Shown here: in pieces, positions 1 to 9,396 of the stretch | Position numbering within the stretch: position 1 is the stretch's first letter | Layout: each line of letters opens with the position of its first letter | Assembly (NCBI GenBank): GCA_937922185.1 | Contig: CAKZUT010000196.1 | Span: 1-33,475, forward strand | Direction: 5' to 3' | Length of the DNA stretch: 33,475 nt | Source of the DNA: an uncultured Neomegalonema sp. | GTDB taxonomy: Bacteria; Pseudomonadota; Alphaproteobacteria; Rhodobacterales; Rhodobacteraceae | Program-made: the position numbers and the translations under genes | The notes under the pieces: generated by a model | What the model saw: the letters and a program-made list of their open reading frames with translations, nothing else | Told to the model about the DNA's origin: nothing | The model's database searches: none

Positions 1-120
1 GTTCATAAGACCCCAAGCATTTTGAACCGCCCGATGCTCATAGCTTCGATCTGAATTTCTGGACCAAGCGTTGTAATGGTCCCGATCAATGCCGGGCGCG
101 AAGCGATACCAATCTTGCAT
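1..120 (-). CDS. Partial hypothetical protein running off the left edge (MQDWYRFAPGIDRDHYNAWSRNSDRSYEHRAVQNAWGLMN...)
   Basis: Minus-strand frame open from 183 to the window edge (TAA at 184-186); ATG at 118-120; absent from the ORF track because it is truncated. Not recognised as a family. Confidence 0.35.
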   Translation of the reverse strand, partial: MQDWYRFAPGIDRDHYNAWSRNSDRSYEHRAVQNAWGLMN

Positions 121-290
121 CACATTTCCATCAAAAATGTACGCCAATAATTCATTATGCCAATTATGGTCGCAACCAACAACTTATGGTGGGTTTTCAG
201 AGATTCAAATCCCAGCTGTGATTGTTACTCGTTGGCGGTTGGCCGCTTCGCGCTCATTGCGGAAGTATGCAGCGCAATACACGCATACCC

Positions 291-1931
291 TCAAACCAGC
301 CGCGATTGTTTCACCGCCGCCTTGATGAACCCCTCGAACAGCGGATGGGCGTCGAAGGGTTTCGATTTCAGTTCCGGGTGGAACTGCACACCGATGAACC
401 ACGGATGCGTCGGTATCTCCACGATTTCGGGCAGTTTCCCGTCCGGTGACATGGCCGAGAACACCAGTCCCGCCGCCTCCAGTTGATCGCGATAGGTGAT
501 ATCGACCTCATAGCGGTGGCGGTGGCGTTCGCTGATGGAGGGGGTGCCGTAGATTTCCTCGATCCGGCTGCCCGCTTTCAGGGTCGCGTCATAGGCACCG
601 AGGCGCATGGTGCCGCCCTTGTCGTCATCGGCGCTGCGCTGGATGGTGCGGTTGCCCTCGGACCATTCCTTCATGTGGTAGATCACCGGCTCGAAGCGGC
701 GCTTGCCCGCCTCGTGGTCGAATTCCTCCGACCCCGCATCCGTGATCCCGGCCAGATGCCGCGCGGCATCGACCACGGCCATCTGCATACCCAGACAGAT
801 GCCGAGATAAGGCACCTCACGTTCACGGGCAAAGCGCGCCGCCTTCATCATCCCCACCGTCCCGCGCTCGCCGAAGCCGCCGGGCACGAGGATCGCGTCG
901 AAGCGTTCGAGATGGGGGGCGGGGTCTTCTTCCTCGAAAGTCTCCGAATCCACCCATTCCACATTCACCCGCACCCGGTTGGCGATGCCGCCATGGGTCA
1001 GGGCCTCGCGGATGGATTTATAGGCGTCTTCGAGCTGAGTATATTTGCCCACGACCGCCACCCGCACCTCGCCTTCGGGGCTTTCGATCCGGTCGGCGAC
1101 CTCGCGCCAGACGCGCAGGTCCGGGCGATCCGTCTGCATCCCGAAGGCATCGAGAACGGCGCGGTCCAGCCCCACCTCGTGATAGGCCAGCGGGGCGTTG
1201 TAGATCGAAGCCATGTCATAGGCCGGGATCACCCGGTCCTTGCGGACGTTGCAATGGAGGGCGATCTTCTCGATCTGGTCATCGGGGATCACCTGTTCGG
1301 CGCGACAGACCAGAACATCCGGTGCGATGCCGATAGCGCGCAGTTCCTTGACTGAATGCTGGGTCGGCTTGGTCTTGAGTTCCCCGGATGCCGCCAGATA
1401 GGGGATGAGCGTCAGATGCATGAAAATGCAGTCCCCGCGCGGCTTGTCCTGCGCGAACTGGCGGATCGCCTCCAGAAAGGGCAGGCCCTCGATATCGCCG
1501 ATTGTCCCGCCGATCTCGCAGAGCATGAAATCCACCTCGTCCTCGCCCGTGGCGATGAAGTCCTTGATCTCATTGGTGACGTGGGGGATGACCTGAATGG
1601 TCTTGCCCAGATAGTCGCCCCGGCGTTCGCGCTCCAGCACCGTCGAGTAGATGCGCCCCGACGATACCGAATCGGTCTTGCGGGCTGCGACGCCGGTGAA
1701 GCGTTCGTAATGGCCCAGATCGAGATCGGTTTCCGCCCCGTCATCGGTGACGAAGACCTCGCCATGCTCGTAAGGCGACATCGTTCCCGGATCGACATTG
1801 AGATAGGGGTCCAGCTTGCGAAGGCGCACGGTATGCCCGCGTGCCTGTAACAAGGCCCCGAGCGCCGCACTCGCCAGACCCTTGCCGAGCGAGGAGACGA
1901 CCCCGCCGGTAATGAAAACGAACCGTGCCAT
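291..1931 (-). CDS. pyrG: CTP synthase
   Basis: [33 protein letters not shown]-terminus and C-terminal GATase motif ([26 protein letters not shown]). Start set to MARF at 1931 rather than the longer ORF. Confidence 0.98.
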   Translation of the reverse strand: MARFVFITGGVVSSLGKGLASAALGALLQARGHTVRLRKLDPYLNVDPGTMSPYEHGEVFVTDDGAETDLDLGHYERFTGVAARKTDSVSSGRIYSTVLERERRGDYLGKTIQVIPHVTNEIKDFIATGEDEVDFMLCEIGGTIGDIEGLPFLEAIRQFAQDKPRGDCIFMHLTLIPYLAASGELKTKPTQHSVKELRAIGIAPDVLVCRAEQVIPDDQIEKIALHCNVRKDRVIPAYDMASIYNAPLAYHEVGLDRAVLDAFGMQTDRPDLRVWREVADRIESPEGEVRVAVVGKYTQLEDAYKSIREALTHGGIANRVRVNVEWVDSETFEEEDPAPHLERFDAILVPGGFGERGTVGMMKAARFAREREVPYLGICLGMQMAVVDAARHLAGITDAGSEEFDHEAGKRRFEPVIYHMKEWSEGNRTIQRSADDDKGGTMRLGAYDATLKAGSRIEEIYGTPSISERHRHRYEVDITYRDQLEAAGLVFSAMSPDGKLPEIVEIPTHPWFIGVQFHPELKSKPFDAHPLFEGFIKAAVKQSRLV

Positions 1932-2073
1932 GAACGATTTTTCCCCGTGGATTACGCGCCGTACAGGGTCTCGACCAGCGATTCCCACGGGACACCAGCC
2001 CTAAAGGATTCGCATGGAGGCGTCCAGCAGGGGATGGTGATTTTCACGGCATAATCGGACAATCGACGTCCGG

Positions 2074-3492
2074 TCAGCAGCCCCGGCTCTCGAACAGGGC
2101 TTTGCTCGTATAGACGGGGCGGGGCAGATACGGCCCCATCGTCTGCATCTCCCGGCCAGGGCCGGGGATGTCCTGCACCGCTGCCCCGAAAGTCGGGTTC
2201 GGGGCCATGTTCCGCAGAAGCAGCGCCGTGATCTGCGGGTGCCCCGCGCCGTCGCCCGCATCGCCCCAGTCCAGCCAGCTCACGCCGCATTCGGCGCGCG
2301 CGTTGACGGGCCGGTTCGCGGCCTTGCTGACCACGATCGTGTACCGGCGATCCGATCCGAGCGTGACCTCGCGATCATAGATGCAGGCCGAGAAGCGCGT
2401 CGTCACCAGCGATTCATTGCTGCAAAGCGACCAGTATCGCAGGTCGTAATTCTCGGGCCGGCCCATATCGGCCCCTCGCAACGGGGTGCGCGGCATCTGC
2501 GCTTCCAGCACGACGACCTCGCCGAAACCCTCGTTCAGGGCGATGGATACGTACTGGTTGTCGAGATTGGCATAGAAGCCGGAGGTTTTGGGAATGAACC
2601 CGACCCGCGCGGCGGTCTTCATCACCTCCTGCAATTGCGGGGACATGAAGGCCATCAGGTTGATGCGCGGGTCCCAGAAGACATCCCAGTCCTCCTTTCG
2701 GGTCTCCAGATAATTCTGCGCGACCTCCGGTTTTTGCAGCATCCGGTCGAAATCGGCTTGCGCCAGCGCGGGGGAGATCAGGATGCGCTTCGGATCGTCC
2801 TCTCCCGGACTGCCGAGGGCGTCACAGGCGGCCTGACCGCCGAGCCGCGTTCCGTCCGGCATCACCAGCGTGACCGAAGGCAGGCCCGCGCCGCCCGTCA
2901 GGTCGTCGCCGGTTTCCGGGATATAGTGACGCAGCAGCAGGGGAGAGCGGTCCACCTTATCCGCCGGACCGAGATACAGCGTGTTCGGCGCGCGATCCGC
3001 CGGTGCCTCGCCCTGCACGACGCGCAGGGTATAGCCCATCGCATCGGTGTAGCGCCCGCTCAGATAAGGGTTCTCGCTTCCCGCATCGGGCGTGATATCG
3101 ACATCCATGACCCGGTCATAGGGCGCGCCGCCTTCGGTATAGCTGTGCAGCGACATATAGCGCGCCTGCGGAAAGCCGCCCGATATCTCCAGATAGGCAT
3201 CAGGGGTGTCTTCCGGCATCGAGAAGACGGTGCCCCAGTACACGGCCCCCCCGTCGGGATAGGCGATATTGAACGCCCCCGCATAGATCGGCCCCATCCA
3301 GAAACAATCATGCTGGCCGGGCGTTTCCTTACCCTTGAACACGATGGGCTTCGGCGTCAGTGAGACCTTCCGGTCGGCAATCGGAAGTTGAGAGAACAGG
3401 GCCTCAAAATCATGGCCGAATCGATCTTCAGCACTTGCCACACCTGACGTGCAGGCAAAAATCAGACTCAAAACAATTGAGCGATATGACAT
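2074..3492 (-). CDS. Secreted DUF1214-like/hypothetical protein
   Basis: Signal peptide MSYRSIVLSLIFACTSGVASA; beta-rich C-terminal half with YWSLC...YTIVVSKAANRP resembling DUF1214-type proteins; ORF 472 aa. Confidence 0.65.
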   Translation of the reverse strand: MSYRSIVLSLIFACTSGVASAEDRFGHDFEALFSQLPIADRKVSLTPKPIVFKGKETPGQHDCFWMGPIYAGAFNIAYPDGGAVYWGTVFSMPEDTPDAYLEISGGFPQARYMSLHSYTEGGAPYDRVMDVDITPDAGSENPYLSGRYTDAMGYTLRVVQGEAPADRAPNTLYLGPADKVDRSPLLLRHYIPETGDDLTGGAGLPSVTLVMPDGTRLGGQAACDALGSPGEDDPKRILISPALAQADFDRMLQKPEVAQNYLETRKEDWDVFWDPRINLMAFMSPQLQEVMKTAARVGFIPKTSGFYANLDNQYVSIALNEGFGEVVVLEAQMPRTPLRGADMGRPENYDLRYWSLCSNESLVTTRFSACIYDREVTLGSDRRYTIVVSKAANRPVNARAECGVSWLDWGDAGDGAGHPQITALLLRNMAPNPTFGAAVQDIPGPGREMQTMGPYLPRPVYTSKALFESRGC

Positions 3493-3720
3493 GGATAGAT
3501 TCCCCTCATGGATGAGCGGTTTCCAGTCATGAGTTATGACGATTGAGGCGTCAATGCCACTTTCGCGGCGCAGTTGATATTCGCCGCAGCCAGTCCCGAT
3601 GCGGCGCTCCGGGCGGAAAATATCGTCCGGGCTGTCCTTTTTCGGGTCGCCTTCGGGGGCGCGTGTTCATGAATGCGGCGACAGCTCACAGCGCCGCCGC
3701 AGCCGGGATATTCCCGCGAC

Positions 3721-4476
3721 TCACTCTTCCTCGATATTCAGCAACACCCGGTCGAAATCGGCGGGGGGTTCCGGGATTCGCACGAAGTAATGCTTGGTCT
3801 GATTCGGGGGGATGGAATCGGACATATCCTCCGGGCCGATGATCGTGGCGTACATCGGCGCACTGTCGGAATCGACGACGCGGATATGCACCCTCGGGGC
3901 AGGCACGTCCTCATCGCTGGTATTCATCAGGTCGGCTTCGACCAGAATCGCCTTCTCCCCGTCGTAATCCTTCACGTCGTAATGGATATTCCTGAATTCG
4001 AGAGCGTCGGGAAGCTTGCTGCGCCCCATCAGGCCCTGCGCGGTGTGGTCCACGGTATTCGTGTAGCGGTCGATATAGGGTGCCGCCTGCGGCACGGCCC
4101 GACGCAATGGTTCCCGGAAGATATAGGCCAGAATCGCGGCCAGCAGGCACAGGGCGATCAGCCAGAGCAACAGGTGCAGAAATCTTCCGCCGGCTCCCGC
4201 ACGGCGGCGGCGCGGCTGTCGGCGTCTGCGGGTGCGCGTGCGCTGCGGTTCTGCCGCCGCATCGGCTGTTGCCGTGGCCGCCGACGAGGCGGGTATCGCC
4301 GCCTCCCTTGTGATGCTGGCGGGCGCGGCGCGATCCGGGGCGCTGGGGATCGCGCTGAACCAGACATGCTGGCATTGCGAGCAACGGACCTGACGCCCGC
4401 CCGGCATGAATTTCTCCACCGGGGCGCTGAATCGCGTGGCGCAGTTGGGGCAGCTCAGTACGATTGTCTGCGACAT
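3721..4476 (-). CDS. Zinc-ribbon domain membrane protein (MJ0042-type finger)
   Basis: N-terminal CPNCATRF...VRCSQCQHVWF, basic region, single TM (LLLWLIALCLLAAILAYIF), C-terminal extracytoplasmic domain; divergent from ftsE. Confidence 0.85.
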   Translation of the reverse strand: MSQTIVLSCPNCATRFSAPVEKFMPGGRQVRCSQCQHVWFSAIPSAPDRAAPASITREAAIPASSAATATADAAAEPQRTRTRRRRQPRRRRAGAGGRFLHLLLWLIALCLLAAILAYIFREPLRRAVPQAAPYIDRYTNTVDHTAQGLMGRSKLPDALEFRNIHYDVKDYDGEKAILVEADLMNTSDEDVPAPRVHIRVVDSDSAPMYATIIGPEDMSDSIPPNQTKHYFVRIPEPPADFDRVLLNIEEE

Positions 4477-4656
4477 CGGGGGAGTCTCCGGGTCTTATCT
4501 GACGGGCCTGAACGCCGCGCGAAATGAACTGTATCATTATGGATCATATGAAAAGGACATTAACGGGCATGGAAACCTTGTCGCAAGCCCCTTGCTCTGC
4601 GAAGTTGAGCAGCGTATCCGCCCTACCACGCCGCCGTACACGCCGGGAGTGACGCC

Positions 4657-5343
4657 TTGATCCAGTTCGAGAATGTCGGGTTTCGCTATAAGCGTGGCCC
4701 GGAAGTCCTCCAGAATGTCGATCTGGAGATACCCGCCGGGTCGTTTCAGTTCATCACCGGCGAGTCCGGTGCGGGCAAAAGTTCGTTGTTGCGCCTGCTC
4801 TATCTCGATTCGATGCCGACTGCGGGCCGCATCTCGCTGTTCGGGCGGGACGTGACCACCCTCACGCGGGACGAGATCGCGTGGTTCCGCCGCCGCATCG
4901 GAGTCGTGTTTCAGGATTTCCGCCTGCTCGACCATCTCAGCGCCGCCGAGAATGTCGCCCTGCCGCTGACGGTGGCCGGGGTGCGCGAGGCCGCGTATCG
5001 TGACAACGTGACCGAGATGCTTCAATGGGTCGGCCTTGGCGACAAGATGGAGGTGCGCCCCCCTGAATTATCGGGCGGCGAGAAACAGCGGGTTGCCATC
5101 GCCCGCGCAGTGGTGGCCTCGCCCGATATCATTCTCGCCGATGAGCCGACCGGCAGTGTCGATCCGGCCATGGCCGAGCGAATCATGGCCCTGTTCGTCG
5201 AGATGAACCGCCTCGGCAAGACGGTCCTGTTCGCCAGCCATGATCTCGCGATGATCGAGCAATACAAGCTGCCCATCACCACGCTGCGCGGCGGCACGGT
5301 CGCCTCCGGCAAGAGGGCTTCGGGCAGGGGTGCCGCAGCATGA
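4657..5343 (+). CDS. ftsE: Cell division ATP-binding protein FtsE
   Basis: ABC ATPase: GESGAGKSSLLRLLY Walker A, LSGGEKQRVAIARA signature, DEPTGSVDP; 4-bp overlap with ftsX. Confidence 0.93.
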   Translation: MIQFENVGFRYKRGPEVLQNVDLEIPAGSFQFITGESGAGKSSLLRLLYLDSMPTAGRISLFGRDVTTLTRDEIAWFRRRIGVVFQDFRLLDHLSAAENVALPLTVAGVREAAYRDNVTEMLQWVGLGDKMEVRPPELSGGEKQRVAIARAVVASPDIILADEPTGSVDPAMAERIMALFVEMNRLGKTVLFASHDLAMIEQYKLPITTLRGGTVASGKRASGRGAAA

Positions 5344-6215
5344 GCGCAATCCGCAGCAAAGGGGCCTTGATCCCGTTTCAGGCCGCAAGCGGGGGGCTGA
5401 TGATCCTGATCGTCGCCGCCATGGCATTTCTCGCCTGTTTCGCGCTGGCCGGGGCGCTCGGCACGACACGCATCGCCTCCACATGGACGGAAGGGCTGGC
5501 CGGGGCCGCCACGGTCCGCATCGACGCGAACGAGGATGACCGGGCGCGGCGCACGTCGCTGGTGCTCGATATCCTGCGCGATACGGAGGGCATCGCCGAT
5601 GCCCGCGCCCTCAGCGAGCGCGATGTGGCCGACTTGCTGACCCCGTGGTTCGGCGGTACGCCCGATCTGGGGGAGCTGCCCGCTCCGGGCATCGTCGCCG
5701 TCACGCTGGATATCGAAAACGAGCCGGACCCCACGGTCGTACAGGCCCGCCTCGACGGGGCCGGTGCGGGGGCGGTCTATGACGACCACGGGCGCTGGCG
5801 CGGCAAGGCGGCGCGGGCGGCGCGGGCCATCGGAAACCTGTCCTGGTGGGCGCTCGGCCTGACTGCGCTGGCTATCGCGGCCTCCGTTTTCCTCGTTATC
5901 TCCATCGCCATGGTGGCCCATAAGGGCACCATCGAGGCGCTGCGACTGGCCGGTGCCGAGGATCGTTTCGTTGCCAATCTCTATCAGAAACGCTTTTTCT
6001 GGCTCGGGGCGCTGGGCGGTCTGATCGGTTCGGGCTTCGCGCTGGCCGCGTTTGTGGGGCTTGATGCCCTGTCCAGTGTGCGTTCGGCCCTGCCGATGAT
6101 CGACGCGCCCTATTACTGGCCGATCGCATGGCTGGCCATTATCCTCGCCTGCGCTCTCGTGGCGGTTCTGGCCGCGCGGCTGGCGGTTCTGGCGACGCTC
6201 AGGCGGCGCGGATGA
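5340..6215 (+). CDS. ftsX: Cell division protein FtsX (permease)
   Basis: Follows ftsE with ATGA overlap; four TM segments and FtsX-like extracytoplasmic domain. Confidence 0.88.
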   Translation: MSAIRSKGALIPFQAASGGLMILIVAAMAFLACFALAGALGTTRIASTWTEGLAGAATVRIDANEDDRARRTSLVLDILRDTEGIADARALSERDVADLLTPWFGGTPDLGELPAPGIVAVTLDIENEPDPTVVQARLDGAGAGAVYDDHGRWRGKAARAARAIGNLSWWALGLTALAIAASVFLVISIAMVAHKGTIEALRLAGAEDRFVANLYQKRFFWLGALGGLIGSGFALAAFVGLDALSSVRSALPMIDAPYYWPIAWLAIILACALVAVLAARLAVLATLRRRG

Positions 6216-6991
6216 TGCTGTTCCTCCGGTCGCTGATCTTCAATATCTGGGTCTATGTCGCCATGGCGATCTTCGGCATCGGTCTGTTGCCGGTCGGCAT
6301 GTGGTCGCGGGACGGGGCGTACTGGGTCATGCGCCTGTATTCGCACCACCTTTTCTGGGTCGCCCGACACCTTCTGGGCCTGACCTACGAGATTCGCGGA
6401 CCGGTGCCGGAAGGCGAGGTGCTGCTGGTGTGCAAGCACCAGTCCTTCGCTGATATGATGCTGCTTCAGGTCACGTTGCCCCAGGCGAAATTCGTCATGA
6501 AGCAGGAATTGCGCTGGGCGCCTTTTCTGGGCTGGTACGCGATGCGCGTGGGGACGGTTTCGGTCAGCCGGGGCAAGGGCGCATCGGCGGTCGCTTCCAT
6601 GACCCGGCAGTTCCTCGCCGAACAGCAGGCAAAGCCGGGTCAGATCATCATCTTCGCGCAGGGTACCCGCGTTCCGCCGGGCGAGGACAGGCCTTGGAAA
6701 GTGGGGGCGTGGCGGCTCTACAATACTTTCGAGCATCTGCCCTGCATCCCCGTCGCGCTGAACACCGGGCTGTTCTGGGGCAAGAAGGATTTCCTGCGGC
6801 CTTCCGGCACGATGGTCGTCGAATTTCTGGAGCCGGTCGAGCACGGCCTTCCGGCAGAAAGCTTTCTGGACACCGTGGCCACGCGCATCGAGACGGCCTG
6901 TGACGGCCTCTATCTCGAAGCGGATGCCAGAGGCGAGGGCATCGACTGGCGCAAGCGTGTGAAGGCGTCCGCCGGGGATCACTCGGCGTGA
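6212..6991 (+). CDS. plsC: 1-acyl-sn-glycerol-3-phosphate acyltransferase
   Basis: HX4D motif KHQSFADMM and FAQGTRVPPGE motif; start at MMLFLRSL (6212), ATGA overlap with ftsX. Confidence 0.9.
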   Translation: MMLFLRSLIFNIWVYVAMAIFGIGLLPVGMWSRDGAYWVMRLYSHHLFWVARHLLGLTYEIRGPVPEGEVLLVCKHQSFADMMLLQVTLPQAKFVMKQELRWAPFLGWYAMRVGTVSVSRGKGASAVASMTRQFLAEQQAKPGQIIIFAQGTRVPPGEDRPWKVGAWRLYNTFEHLPCIPVALNTGLFWGKKDFLRPSGTMVVEFLEPVEHGLPAESFLDTVATRIETACDGLYLEADARGEGIDWRKRVKASAGDHSA

Positions 6992-7461
6992 AGGACGCGA
7001 TCACGCTCGTTGTCTTTCTCGTCCTCTCCTTCCTCGTGGGGGGAGTGGGCGGGCAGGTGACGCAATCGGCGCTCGTGGATTGGTATCCGGCCCTCGAAAA
7101 GCCGTTCCTCAACCCGCCCGATGCTGTCTTTCCCGTGGCCTGGACGATCCTGTTCATCACGATGAGCGTGGCGGCGTGGCTGGTCTGGCGACAGGGCTGG
7201 CGCGAGCCGGAAGCCGTCAAGCGGGCGCTGAGGCTGCATTTCCTTCAGCTTCTTCTCAACATGGCGTGGTCGGTGGTCTTCTTCGGGATGCGCTGGCCGC
7301 TCGGGGGATTGCTGGTCCTCGTGCCTTTCTGGCTGATCGTCGCGCGCATGGCGCAGGAATATCGCGCGGTATCGGCCCCGGCCTTCTGGCTGACGATCCC
7401 CTATCTGCTCTGGATCGGTTTTGCCGCCTTCCTGAACATCGCGATCCTCGCCCTGAACTGA
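6988..7461 (+). CDS. tspO: TspO/MBR family tryptophan-rich sensory protein
   Basis: 157 aa, five hydrophobic segments, WYPALEKPFLNPPDAVFPVAWTILF and LLLNMAWSVVFF motifs; GTG start overlapping plsC stop. Confidence 0.92.
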   Translation: MKDAITLVVFLVLSFLVGGVGGQVTQSALVDWYPALEKPFLNPPDAVFPVAWTILFITMSVAAWLVWRQGWREPEAVKRALRLHFLQLLLNMAWSVVFFGMRWPLGGLLVLVPFWLIVARMAQEYRAVSAPAFWLTIPYLLWIGFAAFLNIAILALN

Positions 7462-7475
7462 GAGGTTCCGACAGC

Positions 7476-7512
7476 ACAATGCCGCCGCGAGAGGATCGCG
7501 ACGGCATTGTTT
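7476..7512. terminator. Bidirectional intrinsic-terminator-like hairpin
   Basis: ACAATGCCGcCGCGA-gagga-TCGCGaCGGCATTGT followed by TT; 14 paired positions with one mismatch, between convergent tspO and META-domain gene. Confidence 0.75.
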
Positions 7513-7532
7513 CGGTAAAGGCGCCCGCCGTA

Positions 7533-8567
7533 TCAGCGGGTCAGGCGGATCAGTTCCGTGCCGCCTGCATCGCGCAGGCTGATGCCGCCGCCGATGGCCT
7601 GCACCATGCGGATCGTCGGCAGGTGACGGAGGATCGGCCCCTCGAACGGCGCGGGCACGAAGCACTGGCGTGCGGTGACGGCGACGGTGCCGAAGGTCAG
7701 GCTGTCCCCGGACTGGGTATACGATCCCTGCGCCGTATTGCAGCCGAGCGATCCGACGAAGCGACCGTTATTCAGAAACTCCATCGTCGGAGCGCCAAAG
7801 CCTGAATCCGTGTCGAGAGCACCGTCGATCAGGACGCCCGCGACGCTCCATGTGCCGACGATGGAAGCCCCCGTCTGGCCCGGCACGTCGCCGTCGCGCA
7901 CGAAGGTCGCCAGCGTTACCCCGTCCGCTCCGAGCAGGGCCAGCGTATCGCCCTCGCGTCCGGGGCGGAAGTCGGTTGCGGTCTGATAGGCGGCGAACAA
8001 TGCCTGTTCCTCGGAGAGTTGCGGACAGGCCCGGCGTGTCGCCACCGCACCTCCGAAATCGATGGTGAAGTTCTCGAAGGTCGATACCTCACCGCCATAG
8101 ACATTGCAGGCCGCCCGCCCCCCGTAGCGCCCGCCTGTCTCAAAGTTCAGCGTGGCGGGGGCCGTGACGGCAACGCCGTTCACGGTCTGCAATCGCCAGC
8201 TTGTCCCGTCAAGAAAGGTGGAGGGCACCGGCGTCATCGGCGGCTCCGGCGCAGGAGGAAGGGCCGGGCTGTAGGGAGCCGGGGTATAAGGAGCCGCAGG
8301 CGGTGTGTAGGGCGCAGGTTCATACGTGGTCGCCGTGGCCGGGATCGGCGTATATCCGCCGCCGCCCAGATTGAAGTTGTAATCCTGATAGACCTGCGTG
8401 CGCCGCAGATACGGCTCGGGCACGATGGTCACGCTCGTTCCGGTCGCGACGTCGCGGACCGTGGGGTTATTGCCGTAGAGGATGTTCGCCTGACATTCCA
8501 GCCCTTCCGCCAGGGCGGCACCCGAACCAAACATACTCAACGCCAGAACAGTCCATGCCACTCTCAT
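7533..8567 (-). CDS. META-domain-containing secreted protein (two META/HslJ-like domains)
   Basis: Signal peptide; proline-rich linker; FLDGTSWRLQTVNG...GRAACNVYGG and SIVGTWSVAGVLIDG...VGSLGCNTAQGSY, two META-like repeats. Confidence 0.85.
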   Translation of the reverse strand: MRVAWTVLALSMFGSGAALAEGLECQANILYGNNPTVRDVATGTSVTIVPEPYLRRTQVYQDYNFNLGGGGYTPIPATATTYEPAPYTPPAAPYTPAPYSPALPPAPEPPMTPVPSTFLDGTSWRLQTVNGVAVTAPATLNFETGGRYGGRAACNVYGGEVSTFENFTIDFGGAVATRRACPQLSEEQALFAAYQTATDFRPGREGDTLALLGADGVTLATFVRDGDVPGQTGASIVGTWSVAGVLIDGALDTDSGFGAPTMEFLNNGRFVGSLGCNTAQGSYTQSGDSLTFGTVAVTARQCFVPAPFEGPILRHLPTIRMVQAIGGGISLRDAGGTELIRLTR

Positions 8568-8751
8568 CTCGGTTCTCCGTTAACGATTGCAATGGATCAG
8601 CGTATCACGACGGCACGGCGAAAAGAGCCGGTCGGGCGTGAAAAAGTTAACCTGTGGCGCGGGTTCAACAACCCATGGGCGAATGCGCGGATTCCAATGG
8701 AAGATTCGGATCGCCCGTGATTGCCGGTCCGCGCGAGGCATCCCCGTCGTC

Positions 8752-8796
8752 ACGGTCTCGTGACATCGCGAACTTGCGACCACTGCATTCGTCTTC
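8752..8796 (+). promoter_or_regulatory. Putative ECF-type promoter upstream of the sigma factor gene
   Basis: ACGGTCTCGTGACATCGCGAACT-N15-CGTCTTC; near-identical element with the same spacing at 10136-10180. Confidence 0.7.
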
Positions 8797-8835
8797 CCCG
8801 TGCGATGGTTCGCCGAGAAAGGAAACCGAGGGACG

Positions 8836-9396
8836 ATGCGACGATCCGATCCTGAGATAGCTGCGCTTGATCGCGTGTTCCGCGAGAACCTGACGGGCCT
8901 GTATCGTCTGGCCTATACGCTGCTGCGCCAGCGCGAAGAGGCCGAGGACGCGGTGCAGGACGTCTGGTTGCGGATCGCCGGAACGGGCTTGCCGCCGGGC
9001 GGGGTGCGTCATCCGCGCGGCTGGATGTTTCGTATTCTGCGGAACCTGTGCATCGACCGCCTGCGCGCGCGCCGGACCTTTCTGCGGGTCGTCTCGACGG
9101 AAACGGATATCGCGTCACTGCCTGCAATGGAGGACGGGGTGCCGACGCCGGATACGGTGATGGAGACGGCTGAGACTCTGGCCTGCACGATGCGGGCAAT
9201 GGAGGCGATGTCGCATGAACTGGCGGAAGTTCTGGCGCTCGTGGTGGTGGAGGAGATGAGCTACCGCGAGGTCGCTGCGGTCCTGGAAGTTCCTGTCGGC
9301 ACCGTCCGCTCCCGCCTGCACCGCGCTCGCCTGACCCTGCGCGAGACTCTGGCCGCCGGTGATGCCCGAACGGCTCACGAAGGAAATGCGGGATGA
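8836..9396 (+). CDS. RNA polymerase sigma factor, ECF subfamily
   Basis: LYRLAYTLLRQREEAEDAVQDVWLRI (region 2), MSYREVAAVLEVPVGTVRSRLHRAR (region 4 HTH). Start chosen at MRRSDPE preceded by GAGGGA. Confidence 0.93.
   Translation: MRRSDPEIAALDRVFRENLTGLYRLAYTLLRQREEAEDAVQDVWLRIAGTGLPPGGVRHPRGWMFRILRNLCIDRLRARRTFLRVVSTETDIASLPAMEDGVPTPDTVMETAETLACTMRAMEAMSHELAEVLALVVVEEMSYREVAAVLEVPVGTVRSRLHRARLTLRETLAAGDARTAHEGNAG

Noticed and set aside
190-220. tRNA-like T-loop string (agattcaaatccc)
   Set aside because: The bases flanking TTCAAAT do not form a T-stem and no anticodon or acceptor stem is present.
483-1355. 290-aa plus-strand ORF antisense to pyrG
   Set aside because: Antisense to an unambiguous CTP synthase; no domain signature.
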